A stretch of 18,945 nucleotides of DNA from Pseudomonadota bacterium (GTDB lineage Bacteria > Pseudomonadota > Alphaproteobacteria > Rhodospirillales > Magnetospirillaceae): assembly GCA_023426365.1 (NCBI GenBank), contig JAFAAW010000050.1, positions 1 through 18,945 on the forward strand. Direction: 5' to 3'. Shown in pieces: positions 6,665-14,569 of the stretch. Under the pieces are notes generated by a model. The model saw only the letters and a list, made by a program, of their open reading frames with translations. It was not told where the DNA came from and searched no databases. How positions within the stretch are numbered: position 1 is the first letter of the stretch; each line of letters opens with the position of its first letter. The translations under genes were made by a program, and so were the position numbers.

Positions 6665-7441
6665 TTAGCGGTTCTTGAACGCGGGGCTGCGCTTTTCGGC
6701 GAAGGCGGCCATGCCTTCCTTCTGGTCCTCGGAGGCGAACGCCGACTGGAACAGGCGGCGCTCCAGGTGCACGCCCTGGGTCAGGGTGGTTTCGAAGGCG
6801 GCGTTCACCGCTTCCTTGGCCATGAACACGATGGGGCGCGACATGGAGGCGATGCGGTCGGCCACCTTGATCGCCTCGTCCACCAGATCGGCGACCGGCA
6901 CCACGCGCGACACCAGGCCGGCGCGCTCGGCCTCGGCGGCGTCCATCATGCGGCCCGTGAGCACCATTTCCATGGCCTTGGACTTGCCCACGGCGCGGGT
7001 CAGGCGCTGGGTGCCGCCGGCGCCCGGGATGGTGCCGATGGTGATTTCCGGCTGACCGAACTTGGCGTTGTCGGCGGCCAGGATGAAGTCGCACATCATC
7101 GCCATCTCGCAGCCGCCGCCCAGCGCATAGCCGGCCACCGCCGCGATCACCGGCTTGCGGCACTTGGTGACGCGTTCCCAGCCATTGGTGATGAAGTCTT
7201 CCAGATAGGCGTCCATGTAGGACTTGGACGCCATTTCCTTGATGTCGGCGCCGGCGGCGAAAGCCTTTTCCGAGCCGGTCAGCACGATGCAGCCGATGTC
7301 GTTGTCGGCCTCGAAGGCGTCAAGCGCCTGGCCCAGCTCGCGGATCAGGGCGGCGCACAGGGCATTGAGCGCCTTGGGACGGTTCAGCGTGATCAGACCA
7401 ACCTGACCGCGGGTTTCAACGGTAATGTTCTCGAACGGCAT
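6665..7441 (-). CDS. Enoyl-CoA hydratase (crotonase family)
   Basis: A 258-residue crotonase-fold enzyme that hydrates trans-2-enoyl-CoA in beta-oxidation. The oxyanion-hole strand AFAAGADIKEM is at 60-70, YALGGGCEMAMMCD at 105-118 and FGQPEITIGTIPGAGGTQRL at 128-147. The two catalytic glutamates are present as E112 and E132, which supports true hydratase rather than isomerase or dehalogenase activity. The length equals mitochondrial-type short-chain hydratases. GGGGAGA lies about 10 bases before the ATG at 7441. It is last in a minus-strand operon with mutM and a small exported protein. A hydratase beside mutM is a recurring alphaproteobacterial arrangement, so its position is ancestral rather than functional. 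The acyl-chain preference is unknown. Confidence 0.95.
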   Translation of the reverse strand: MPFENITVETRGQVGLITLNRPKALNALCAALIRELGQALDAFEADNDIGCIVLTGSEKAFAAGADIKEMASKSYMDAYLEDFITNGWERVTKCRKPVIAAVAGYALGGGCEMAMMCDFILAADNAKFGQPEITIGTIPGAGGTQRLTRAVGKSKAMEMVLTGRMMDAAEAERAGLVSRVVPVADLVDEAIKVADRIASMSRPIVFMAKEAVNAAFETTLTQGVHLERRLFQSAFASEDQKEGMAAFAEKRSPAFKNR

Positions 7442-7464
7442 CTATGGGTCTCCCCTTTGTCCGG

Positions 7465-7821
7465 TCATTCCGGCGAAATGGTGAAATGGACCACCAGCGC
7501 GCGGCCATCCGCCTCGGTGCTCAGCTTCAGCACCTCCGCCTCGCGGCGGTAGAGCGTGTCGGATTCGCGCGTCCAGCCCAGTTGGGGCAGGGTGGCGGCA
7601 TAGAATTTCAGGACATCGGCGGCTTTTGCCGCTCCTTTTGCATACCCTTCGACGATCCGGCCGCCGGGGCTGTCGAATGCCAGTCCCGAACCCTCCACCT
7701 CGGTCAGACCGGGGGCGAGCGGCAGGTCCTCGTACACGCCGAGGAAACCCTCGGCGCGGGCCGACAGGCCCCAGCCGAGGCCCAGCGCAAGGGCGATGAA
7801 GAGAGTGAAAAACGTCCGCAT
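7465..7821 (-). CDS. Small exported protein of unknown function
   Basis: A 118-residue protein that I do not recognise. Residues 1-23 are a clear Sec signal peptide (MRTFFTLFIALALGLGWG, then AxA cleavage at ARA), with no lipobox cysteine, so the mature protein of about 95 residues should be periplasmic. The mature part has YEDLPLAPGLTE (30-41), a glycine-rich turn FDSPGGRIVEGYAKG (49-63), a helix VLKFYAATLPQLGW (70-83) and two C-terminal strands ending VVHFTISPE, with no cysteine and no catalytic motif. The start at 7821 was chosen because it places the signal peptide at the N-terminus; the frame is open to 7920 but overlaps mutM. It lies 19 bp after mutM and 23 bp before the hydratase, so it is co-transcribed with both. 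Confidence 0.8.
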   Translation of the reverse strand: MRTFFTLFIALALGLGWGLSARAEGFLGVYEDLPLAPGLTEVEGSGLAFDSPGGRIVEGYAKGAAKAADVLKFYAATLPQLGWTRESDTLYRREAEVLKLSTEADGRALVVHFTISPE

Positions 7822-7840
7822 GGCACCCAGGGCTATACCA

Positions 7841-8683
7841 TCAACGCTGTTTTTTCGCACAGTAGAAAGTGGAGCGCCCCGCTTGCACGATGCGCCGCAC
7901 GCCGCCCGTCTTGCCCACATCGCAGGTGCAGCCGGGACAGGCCAGCCCCTCGCGGTCGTAGACGGCGAAGGAATGCTGGAAATAGCCCAGTTCGCCCGTG
8001 GGCTGCACGTGATCCTTGAGTGACGAACCGCCGGCGGCGATGGCCTCGCGCAGCACGTCCTTGATGGCCGGCACCAGCCGCGCGATCTCGGCGGGCCGCA
8101 GCGATCCGGCGCTGCGGGTGGGCAGGATCGCGCTGCGGAACAGGCTTTCGCTCACATAGATATTGCCCAGGCCGGCGACGATGGCCTGATCCAGAAGCGC
8201 CGCCTTGATGGGCGTGTTGCGGCCCGCCAGCCGTTCGGCCAGGACCGGGGCGGTAAAGGCGTCGTCCAGCGGCTCCGGCCCCAGCCCAGCCAGCAGCGGA
8301 TGGGCGTCCAGCGCCTCCGCCGCGCACAGGTCCAGCAGGCCGAAGCGGCGCGGATCGCAAAACGTCACCATGGTGCCGTCGTCGGTGACGAATTCCACAT
8401 GGTCGTGGCGCCCCGGCGGCTCGTTGCGGCCCTTGGTGATGACCATGCGCCCCGACATGCCCAGATGGCCCAGCATCACCAGCCCGGCATCCAGCCGCAC
8501 CACCAGGTACTTGGCGCGCCGGCCCACCGCGTGGATGGCGCGTCCGCTCAGCCGTTCGGCGAAGGCTTCGGGCAGCGGCTTGCGCAGGTCGGGGCGGCGG
8601 CACACCACGCGGGACAGCACACGCCCCTCCCACACGGCGGCCAGCCCCCGGGCGACGGTCTCGACTTCGGGAAGCTCAGGCAT
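7841..8683 (-). CDS. mutM: Formamidopyrimidine-DNA glycosylase
   Basis: A 280-residue Fpg/MutM, which excises 8-oxoguanine and formamidopyrimidines and cuts the abasic strand. It begins MPELPEVETVARGL, so after Met removal P2 is the Schiff-base nucleophile and E3 the acid; K58 (RRAKYL) is also kept. The helix-two-turn-helix region contains AGLGNIYVSESLF. The C-terminal zinc finger is unusual: C249, C252, an extra C254 (CPGCTC) and C275 (FYCAKKQR), with K278 where the fourth cysteine normally stands, so C254 may serve as the fourth ligand. It is the first gene of the minus-strand operon and divergent from ubiE by 67 bp. No Shine-Dalgarno sequence precedes the ATG. Confidence 0.96.
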   Translation of the reverse strand: MPELPEVETVARGLAAVWEGRVLSRVVCRRPDLRKPLPEAFAERLSGRAIHAVGRRAKYLVVRLDAGLVMLGHLGMSGRMVITKGRNEPPGRHDHVEFVTDDGTMVTFCDPRRFGLLDLCAAEALDAHPLLAGLGPEPLDDAFTAPVLAERLAGRNTPIKAALLDQAIVAGLGNIYVSESLFRSAILPTRSAGSLRPAEIARLVPAIKDVLREAIAAGGSSLKDHVQPTGELGYFQHSFAVYDREGLACPGCTCDVGKTGGVRRIVQAGRSTFYCAKKQR

Positions 8684-8690
8684 GGAAACA

Positions 8691-8719
8691 GCCTAAAACG
8701 GCCGCGCCCACTCTGGCAA
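8691..8719 (-). promoter_or_regulatory. Candidate mutM promoter
   Basis: On the minus strand TTGCCA (8714-8719), a 17-base spacer and TTAGGC (8691-8696). The expected start of transcription falls within a base or two of the mutM ATG (8683), which again suggests a leaderless or nearly leaderless message. The -10 is weak. Confidence 0.35.
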
Positions 8720-8750
8720 GGCGGCCGCACTTGTACTAAGGTGCGCCCCC

Positions 8751-9512
8751 ATGACCGACACGCAGAACCAGCCCCATCAGGGCGAGACCCATTTCGGCTT
8801 CAAGACCGTGCGCGAGGAGGAAAAAGCCTCGCTGGTGCGCGGGGTGTTCGACTCCGTCGCGCCCAAGTACGACTTGATGAACGACCTGATGAGCGCCGGC
8901 ATCCACCGGCTGTGGAAGGCGTCGTTCCTGGACTGGCTGCGCCCGCGCCCGGACCAGACCCTGCTGGACGTGGGCGGCGGCACCGGCGACATCGCGTTCG
9001 GCTGGAAGAAGCGCGGCGGCGGCCCGGCCCTGGTCTGCGACATCAACAAGGAGATGCTGGCAGTCGGTCGCGACCGCAGCTTCGACCGCAATCTGGTGGG
9101 CGATCTGGCCTGGGTGTGCGGCAACGCCGAATGCCTGCCGGTGGCCGACCGGTCGGTGGACCGCTATACCATCGCGTTCTGCCTGCGCAATGTCACCCAC
9201 TGGGACCGCGCCATCGCCGAGGCGTACCGCGTGCTCAAGCCCGGCGGCCGCTTCATGTGCCTGGAATTCTCCAAGGTGGTGGTGCCGGGCCTGCGCGAGT
9301 TCTACGACCTTTATTCCTTCAACGTGCTGCCCAGGATCGGCGGCATGGTGACGGGCAATGCCGAGGCCTATCAGTATTTGGTGGAAAGCATCCGCAAGTT
9401 CCCCCCCCAGGAGGAAATGGCCGATATGGTGCGCGCCGCCGGCTTCGAGCGGGTCGAGGTGCGCAACCTGTCGGGTGGCATCGCCGCGATCCATTCCGGC
9501 TGGCGGCTTTGA
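8751..9512 (+). CDS. ubiE: Ubiquinone/menaquinone C-methyltransferase
   Basis: A 253-residue SAM-dependent methyltransferase that C-methylates the demethoxyubiquinol or demethylmenaquinol ring. The N-terminal family signature FGFKTVREEEKASLVRGVFD is followed by SVAPKYDLMNDLMSAGIHR; the SAM-binding motif I is LLDVGGGTGDIAFG; later motifs RVLKPGGRFMCLEFSKV and the C-terminal GGIAAIHSGWRL are all typical. Length is normal. AAGG lies about 9 bases before the ATG. It is the first gene of the ubiE-ubiB pair; 127 bp with strong secondary structure separate it from ubiB. Confidence 0.96.
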   Translation: MTDTQNQPHQGETHFGFKTVREEEKASLVRGVFDSVAPKYDLMNDLMSAGIHRLWKASFLDWLRPRPDQTLLDVGGGTGDIAFGWKKRGGGPALVCDINKEMLAVGRDRSFDRNLVGDLAWVCGNAECLPVADRSVDRYTIAFCLRNVTHWDRAIAEAYRVLKPGGRFMCLEFSKVVVPGLREFYDLYSFNVLPRIGGMVTGNAEAYQYLVESIRKFPPQEEMADMVRAAGFERVEVRNLSGGIAAIHSGWRL

Positions 9513-9546
9513 TATCGGCGCGCCCGCGCGCCTGTTTGCCCCTCGC

Positions 9547-9590
9547 CGGGCGCGCCCGTCCGGGCGCTTGGCCGCCGCCTCGGCGGCGGC
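9547..9590. terminator. GC-rich hairpins between ubiE and ubiB
   Basis: The palindrome CGGGCGCGCCCG (9547-9558) is followed by a perfect 9-bp inverted repeat GCCGCCGCC/GGCGGCGGC (9571-9579 and 9582-9590). No U-run follows. It may attenuate or process the ubiE-ubiB transcript. Confidence 0.35.
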
Positions 9591-9592
9591 TG

Positions 9593-9634
9593 ACCGGCGA
9601 ACAAGTCGTGTCCGATTTCAACGTGTTCGCCGGT
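9593..9634 (+). promoter_or_regulatory. Perfect 11-bp inverted repeat at the ubiB ribosome binding region
   Basis: ACCGGCGAACA (9593-9603) and TGTTCGCCGGT (9624-9634) are exact reverse complements separated by 20 bases. The right arm ends 5 bases before the ubiB ATG, covering the place where a Shine-Dalgarno sequence should be; none is visible. As RNA this would form a stable stem holding the initiation region; as DNA it could be an operator. Confidence 0.5.
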
Positions 9635-9639
9635 AGTCC

Positions 9640-11172
9640 ATGATCCGCTCGCTGCGCAACCTCAACCGCCTGCTGACCATCGCCCGCGTGCTGGCGCGCC
9701 ATGACGCGCTGGACGCCGTGGACCTGCCGCTGGCGCAGGCCGCCGCCAAGGCCCTGCGCCTGGGCCGCGCCCCCACCCATTGCGGCCGCCCCGGCCAGCG
9801 GCTGGCCGCCGCCCTGGTGGAACTGGGTCCCACCTTCATCAAGCTGGGCCAGGCGCTCAGCACCCGCGCCGACCTGCTGGGCGACGAAATGGCCGCCGAC
9901 CTGTCCGAGTTGCAGGACCGGCTGGCGCCCTTCCCCGCCGCCCAGGCGCGCGCCATCATCGAGGAGGAGCTGGACGCCCCCATCGACGAAGTGTTCGAAA
10001 GCTTCGACGATCAGGCCGTGGCCGCCGCCTCCATCGCCCAGGTGCATTTCGCCGTCACCAAGGACGGCCGCGAGGTGGCGGTCAAGGTGCTGCGCCCCGG
10101 CGTCGAGACCGCCTTCAAGCGCGACATCGACCTGCTGCGCTGGCTGGCGGAATGGGCCGAGCTGACCCAGCCCAAGCTGCGCCGCCTGCGTCTGGTGGAA
10201 AGCGTCGACACCTTCGAGGAATCCATCCACCTGGAAATGGATTTGCGCTTCGAGGCGGCGGCGGCGGCCGAACTGGCCGAGAATTTCGCGGGCGACGAAT
10301 CGTTCCGCGTGCCCGCCATCGACTGGAGCCGCACCGCCAAGCGCGTGCTCACGCTCGAGCGCGTCAGCGGCATCCCGGTGGACGAGACCGACCGCATGGT
10401 GGAGGCCGGCCTGTCGCTGGACGATATCCTGAAGAAGGCCGCCGAAGCCTTTTTCAACATGGTCTTCCGCGACGGCTTCTTCCACGCCGACATGCATCCG
10501 GGCAACCTGTTCGTGGACCATGACGGCAACCTGGTGGCGGTGGATTTCGGCATCATGGGTCGCGTGGACCTGGCCACCCGGCGCCATCTGGGCCAGATGC
10601 TGATCGGCTTTCTGACGGGCGATTACCGCCGCGCGGCGGAAGTGCATTTCGAGGCCGGCTGGGTGCCCGCCGACAAGAACGTGGACACCTTCACCCAGGC
10701 CTGCCGCTCGATCGCCGAGCCGATCATGGGCAAGCCCCTGCACGAGATTTCCATCGCCAAGCTGCTGGGCCAGTTGTTCAAGATCACCGAGCAATTCGCC
10801 ATGCAGACCCAGCCCCAGTTGCTGATGCTGCAAAAAAGCATGCTGGTGGCCGAAGGCGTCGGCCGCACGCTGGACCCCCGCATCAACATGTGGGAGCTGG
10901 CCCGGCCGCTGATCGAATCGTGGATGATGCAGAACCTGGGTCCCCAGGCCCGCGTCAAGGAAACGGTGACCAACGCGGTAGCGACGCTGGAAAGGCTGCC
11001 GCGCATGCTGGCGGAAACCGAAAAGGCGTACACCTCCATGATGAACGGCGGCCTCAGGCTGCATCCCGACACGGTGGCCGCCATGCGCGGCGAGGGCCGG
11101 CGCAAGGGCCTGCCCGGCTGGCTGCCATGGGCGCTGGTGGCCGTGCTGGGCGGGCTGTACCTGTTCAAGTAA
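9640..11172 (+). CDS. ubiB: UbiB/ABC1/ADCK atypical kinase-like protein of ubiquinone synthesis
   Basis: A 510-residue UbiB family protein needed for ubiquinone biosynthesis, thought to act as an ATPase at the membrane. The KxGQ motif is K68-L-G70-Q71 (TFIKLGQALSTRADLL); the alanine-rich loop AAASIAQVHFA (128-138) replaces the glycine-rich loop of ordinary kinases; the ATP lysine is K149 (VAVKVLRPG); the catalytic region is FFHADMHPGNLFV (280-292); and the metal-binding D302 is in VDFGIMG. Residues 491-510 (LPGWLPWALVAVLGGLYLFK) form a C-terminal membrane anchor. The start is well fixed, as an in-frame TAG stands two codons upstream. It follows ubiE, as is common in alphaproteobacteria. Confidence 0.96.
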   Translation: MIRSLRNLNRLLTIARVLARHDALDAVDLPLAQAAAKALRLGRAPTHCGRPGQRLAAALVELGPTFIKLGQALSTRADLLGDEMAADLSELQDRLAPFPAAQARAIIEEELDAPIDEVFESFDDQAVAAASIAQVHFAVTKDGREVAVKVLRPGVETAFKRDIDLLRWLAEWAELTQPKLRRLRLVESVDTFEESIHLEMDLRFEAAAAAELAENFAGDESFRVPAIDWSRTAKRVLTLERVSGIPVDETDRMVEAGLSLDDILKKAAEAFFNMVFRDGFFHADMHPGNLFVDHDGNLVAVDFGIMGRVDLATRRHLGQMLIGFLTGDYRRAAEVHFEAGWVPADKNVDTFTQACRSIAEPIMGKPLHEISIAKLLGQLFKITEQFAMQTQPQLLMLQKSMLVAEGVGRTLDPRINMWELARPLIESWMMQNLGPQARVKETVTNAVATLERLPRMLAETEKAYTSMMNGGLRLHPDTVAAMRGEGRRKGLPGWLPWALVAVLGGLYLFK

Positions 11173-11188
11173 ACCGCGCCGCCTTGGC

Positions 11189-11279
11189 AATTCCCGGGTG
11201 ATTCACACTCGGCGCTTGCCTCGTCCGACCCCCGGCATTACGTTAACCACACCGATGGTCCGTAATTACCCGGGGAATT
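11189..11279. repeat. Near-perfect inverted repeat flanking the coaBC promoter region
   Basis: AATTCCCGGGTGATT (11189-11203) and AATTACCCGGGGAATT (11264-11279) are inverted copies with one inserted base and one mismatch. Each half is itself centred on CCCGGG. The right half contains the GGGGAA ribosome binding site of coaBC. Possible operator pair or leader structure. Confidence 0.4.
11216..11244 (+). promoter_or_regulatory. Candidate coaBC promoter
   Basis: TTGCCT (11216-11221), a 17-base spacer and TACGTT (11239-11244), 40 bases before the coaBC GTG and between the two arms of the inverted repeat. The gap of 111 bp after ubiB leaves room for an independent promoter. Confidence 0.4.
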
Positions 11280-11283
11280 TCCA

Positions 11284-12507
11284 GTGCTCGACGGCAAACG
11301 TATCCTGCTGGTCATTTCCGGCGGCATCGCCGCCTATAAATCGCTGGAACTGATCCGGCGCCTGCGCGACCGGGGGGCGGCCGTGCGCTGCATCCTGACC
11401 AGCAACGCCCAGCAATTCGTCACGCCGCTGGCGGTGCAGACGCTGTCGGGCGACAAGGTGTTCACCGACACCTTCTCGCTGACCGACGAGCACGAGATCG
11501 GCCACATCACGCTGGCGCGCGATTGCGATCTGGTGGTGGTGGCGCCGGCCACCGCCAACCTGATCGCCAAGATGGCGACCGGACTGGCCGACGATCTGGC
11601 CTCCACCGCGCTGTTGGTCACCGATCAGCACATCCTGGTGGCGCCGGCCATGAACTTCCGCATGTGGGACCACCCGGCGACCAAGGCCAACATGGCCGCG
11701 CTGCGGGAGCGCGGCGCGCGCACGATCGGCCCCAATGCCGGCATGCTGGCCGAGGGCGAATCGGGCATGGGCCGCATGGTCGAACCGGCGGAAATCCTGG
11801 CCGCCGTCGAGGGCATCCTGGCCTCCGGCCCGCTCAGGGGCGTGAAAGCGCTGGTCACCAGCGGCCCCACCTTCGAACCCATCGACCCGGTGCGCTTCAT
11901 CGGCAACCGCAGCTCGGGCAAGCAGGGCCACGCCATCGCCGCCGCCCTGGCCCGCCTGGGCGCCGACGTCACCCTGGTGACCGGCCCGGTGCGGCTGCCC
12001 GATCCGGCCGGCGTCGCCACCGTGCATGTGGAGACCGCGCGCGAGATGCTGGGCGCCTGCCTGGGCCGGCTGCCGGTGGACGTGGCGGTATGCGCCGCCG
12101 CCGTGGCCGACTGGACGGTGTCCAACGCGACCAAGGAAAAGCGCAAGAAGGAGCCGGGCGCGCCGCCGCCCGCCATCGAGCTGGCGCCCAATCCCGACAT
12201 CCTGGCCACCCTGTCCGAAGCGGGCGCGGCGCGGCCGCGCCTGGTGGTGGGCTTCGCCGCCGAGACGGAAAAGGTGCTGGAGCATGCGGCGGCCAAGCTG
12301 GCGCGCAAGGGCTGCGACTGGATCATCGCCAACGACGTCTCGCCCGCCACCGGCACCTTCGGCGGCGATTTCAACACCGTGCACCTGCTGACCCGCATTG
12401 GGGCCGAGCCGTGGCCGCGCGCATCCAAGGCCGACGTGGCCGAGCGGCTGGCCTGGCGCATCGTCGATGCCCTGGGCCGGGGAAACGACCAGGGAGGGGA
12501 ACAATGA
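11284..12507 (+). CDS. coaBC: Bifunctional phosphopantothenoylcysteine decarboxylase / phosphopantothenate-cysteine ligase
   Basis: A 407-residue fused enzyme for two successive steps of coenzyme A synthesis. Residues 1-178 are the flavin-dependent CoaC decarboxylase: the FMN loop VISGGIAAYKS (10-20), catalytic H74 (EIGHITLARD) and N124 (APAMNFRMW). In the flap segment GMLAEGESGMGRM (153-165), E157 stands where E. coli has the active-site Cys of ACGD. Residues 187-400 are the CoaB ligase: TSGPTFEPIDPVRFIGNRSSG (192-212) and AAAVADWTV with a following lysine cluster KEKRKKE (284-290). The start codon is GTG, with GGGGAA 7 bases upstream. The stop overlaps the dut ATG (ATGA). Confidence 0.96.
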   Translation: MLDGKRILLVISGGIAAYKSLELIRRLRDRGAAVRCILTSNAQQFVTPLAVQTLSGDKVFTDTFSLTDEHEIGHITLARDCDLVVVAPATANLIAKMATGLADDLASTALLVTDQHILVAPAMNFRMWDHPATKANMAALRERGARTIGPNAGMLAEGESGMGRMVEPAEILAAVEGILASGPLRGVKALVTSGPTFEPIDPVRFIGNRSSGKQGHAIAAALARLGADVTLVTGPVRLPDPAGVATVHVETAREMLGACLGRLPVDVAVCAAAVADWTVSNATKEKRKKEPGAPPPAIELAPNPDILATLSEAGAARPRLVVGFAAETEKVLEHAAAKLARKGCDWIIANDVSPATGTFGGDFNTVHLLTRIGAEPWPRASKADVAERLAWRIVDALGRGNDQGGEQ

Positions 12508-12959
12508 CCGTCACCGTCGCCATCCAGCGCCTGCCCCAGGCGGCCGATCTGGCCCTGCCGCGCTATGAAACCGCGCATGCCGCCGGCCTGGACCTGTCGG
12601 CCTGCATTCCCGCCGACATCACGCTGATGCCGGGCAAGCGGGCGCTGATCCCCACCGGCTTCGCCATCGCCCTGCCGGTGGGATACGAGGCGCAGGTGCG
12701 GCCGCGCTCGGGTCTGGCGGCCAAGCACGGCGTCACCGTGCTCAATTCGCCCGGCACCATCGACGCCGATTACCGCGGCGAGCTGGCGGTCATCCTGGTC
12801 AATCTGGGCGACGTCGCCTTCACCATCCAGCGCGGCATGCGCATCGCGCAACTGGTGGTCGCCCCGGTGGCCCAGGCCACCCTGGTGGAAACCGCCGAGC
12901 TGCCGCCCACCGCGCGGGGTGCCGGCGGCTTCGGCTCCACCGGCACCACGCAGGCCTAA
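12504..12959 (+). CDS. dut: Deoxyuridine 5'-triphosphate nucleotidohydrolase
   Basis: A 151-residue trimeric-type dUTPase, which hydrolyses dUTP to dUMP and so keeps uracil out of DNA and feeds thymidylate synthesis. All five motifs are present: AAGLDLSA (27-34), RPRSGLAAKHG (67-77), GTIDADYRGEL (84-94) with the catalytic Asp, RGMRIAQLVVAP (109-120) and the C-terminal P-loop-like RGAGGFGSTG (138-147). It starts with ATG at 12504, behind GGGAGGGG, and overlaps the end of coaBC by 4 bases. The coaBC-dut coupling is widespread. Confidence 0.97.
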   Translation: MTVTVAIQRLPQAADLALPRYETAHAAGLDLSACIPADITLMPGKRALIPTGFAIALPVGYEAQVRPRSGLAAKHGVTVLNSPGTIDADYRGELAVILVNLGDVAFTIQRGMRIAQLVVAPVAQATLVETAELPPTARGAGGFGSTGTTQA

Positions 12960-12974
12960 GGAGAGCACACACCC

Positions 12975-13430
12975 ATGTTGCGTCCGTCGAAGAAGATGCT
13001 GTTCGCCATCGAGGCGGTGCTGGACATCGCCTATCACGCCGGCGGCGAGCCGGTGCAGAGCCGCGAGATCACCCGGCGCCAGGGCATTCCGCGCCGCTAT
13101 CTGGAACAGACCCTGCAGCAATTGGTGCGCTCGGGCATCCTGGTCGGCGTGCGCGGCCCGCGCGGCGGCTATCGCCTGGCGCGCGAACGCCGCCGCATCT
13201 CGGTGGGCGAGATCGTGCGCGTGGTGCGCGCCATGGAAACCCCCGAGGACCCCTATCAGGACATGCCGGCCTCGGAGCTGGGCAAGAGCGTGATCCGCCC
13301 CATGTGGGGCGAGCTGGCCGACGAGATCATGACCCGCCTGGACGCCATCACCGTGGACGACCTGTGCATGCGCTCCTACAAGGCCGGCATCCCGTCGGAG
13401 GCGCACGCCAAGCTGGATTTCATCATCTGA
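12975..13430 (+). CDS. Rrf2-family transcriptional regulator
   Basis: A 151-residue winged-helix regulator. The N-terminus MLRPSKKMLFAIEAVLDIAY, the recognition helix around IPRRYLEQTLQQLVRSGIL (38-56) and the wing VRGPRGGYRLAR (59-70) followed by ISVGEIVRVVRAME are classic Rrf2. It lacks the three-cysteine cluster with which IscR, NsrR and RirA hold an iron-sulfur cluster; the only cysteine is C131. That makes it closer in design to CymR of Bacillus, the cysteine-metabolism repressor that works with CysK. AAGGAG precedes the ATG by about 11 bases. It lies 15 bp after dut and 73 bp before cysK. Control of cysK is an inference from position and from the dyad in the gap. Confidence 0.93.
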   Translation: MLRPSKKMLFAIEAVLDIAYHAGGEPVQSREITRRQGIPRRYLEQTLQQLVRSGILVGVRGPRGGYRLARERRRISVGEIVRVVRAMETPEDPYQDMPASELGKSVIRPMWGELADEIMTRLDAITVDDLCMRSYKAGIPSEAHAKLDFII

Positions 13431-13451
13431 TCCTTGCTCCAGCGTTTTGTT

Positions 13452-13484
13452 GGTGTACACTGTAGTTAATACATGTACTACACC
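13452..13484. promoter_or_regulatory. Dyad operator/promoter candidate upstream of cysK
   Basis: The AT-rich 73-bp gap before cysK holds the perfect dyad TGTAGT-N10-ACTACA (13461-13466 and 13477-13482), nested in GGTGTA (13452-13457) and TACACC (13479-13484). The dyad centre TAATACATGT includes -10-like sequence, with TTGTTG (13447-13452) as a possible -35. A dimeric regulator such as the adjacent Rrf2 protein would fit this symmetry. Confidence 0.5.
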
Positions 13485-13503
13485 TGAGATACGGGGAATT
13501 GAC

Positions 13504-14451
<948 letters not shown>

Positions 14452-14463
14452 GACGGTCGCCAC

Positions 14464-14505
14464 AAAAAAGCACCCCCGGCAGCACGCGCGGCCGGGGGTG
14501 TTTTG
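14464..14505. terminator. Bidirectional intrinsic terminator after cysK
   Basis: A perfect 10-bp stem CACCCCCGGC (14471-14480) and GCCGGGGGTG (14491-14500) around a 10-base loop, with AAAAAA (14464-14469) before and TTTT (14501-14504) after. It serves cysK on the plus strand and, through the A-run, the CMD-family gene converging from the right. Confidence 0.93.
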
Positions 14506-14514
14506 CTTGGGGAC

Positions 14515-14561
14515 GCGGATGGACGCCGGCGCCGGCGGCGCACACCGACGGTTTCATCCGC
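14515..14561 (-). repeat. Inverted repeat downstream of the CMD-family gene
   Basis: GCGGATG (14515-14521) and CATCCGC (14555-14561) enclose a 14-bp palindrome CGCCGGCGCCGGCG (14524-14537). It lies directly after the CMD-family stop and before the shared terminator; probably a 3'-end structure. Confidence 0.35.
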
Positions 14562-14569
14562 CTCGGGGA

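Noticed and set aside
9319..11190. 623-residue open frame on the minus strand opposite ubiB
   Set aside because: Antisense shadow of ubiB, which has all its motifs; composition is low-complexity His/Gln/Gly.
11523..12503. Large N-terminal extension of dut (a 478-residue frame)
   Set aside because: The upstream part is the wrong frame of coaBC; dUTPase is complete from 12504.
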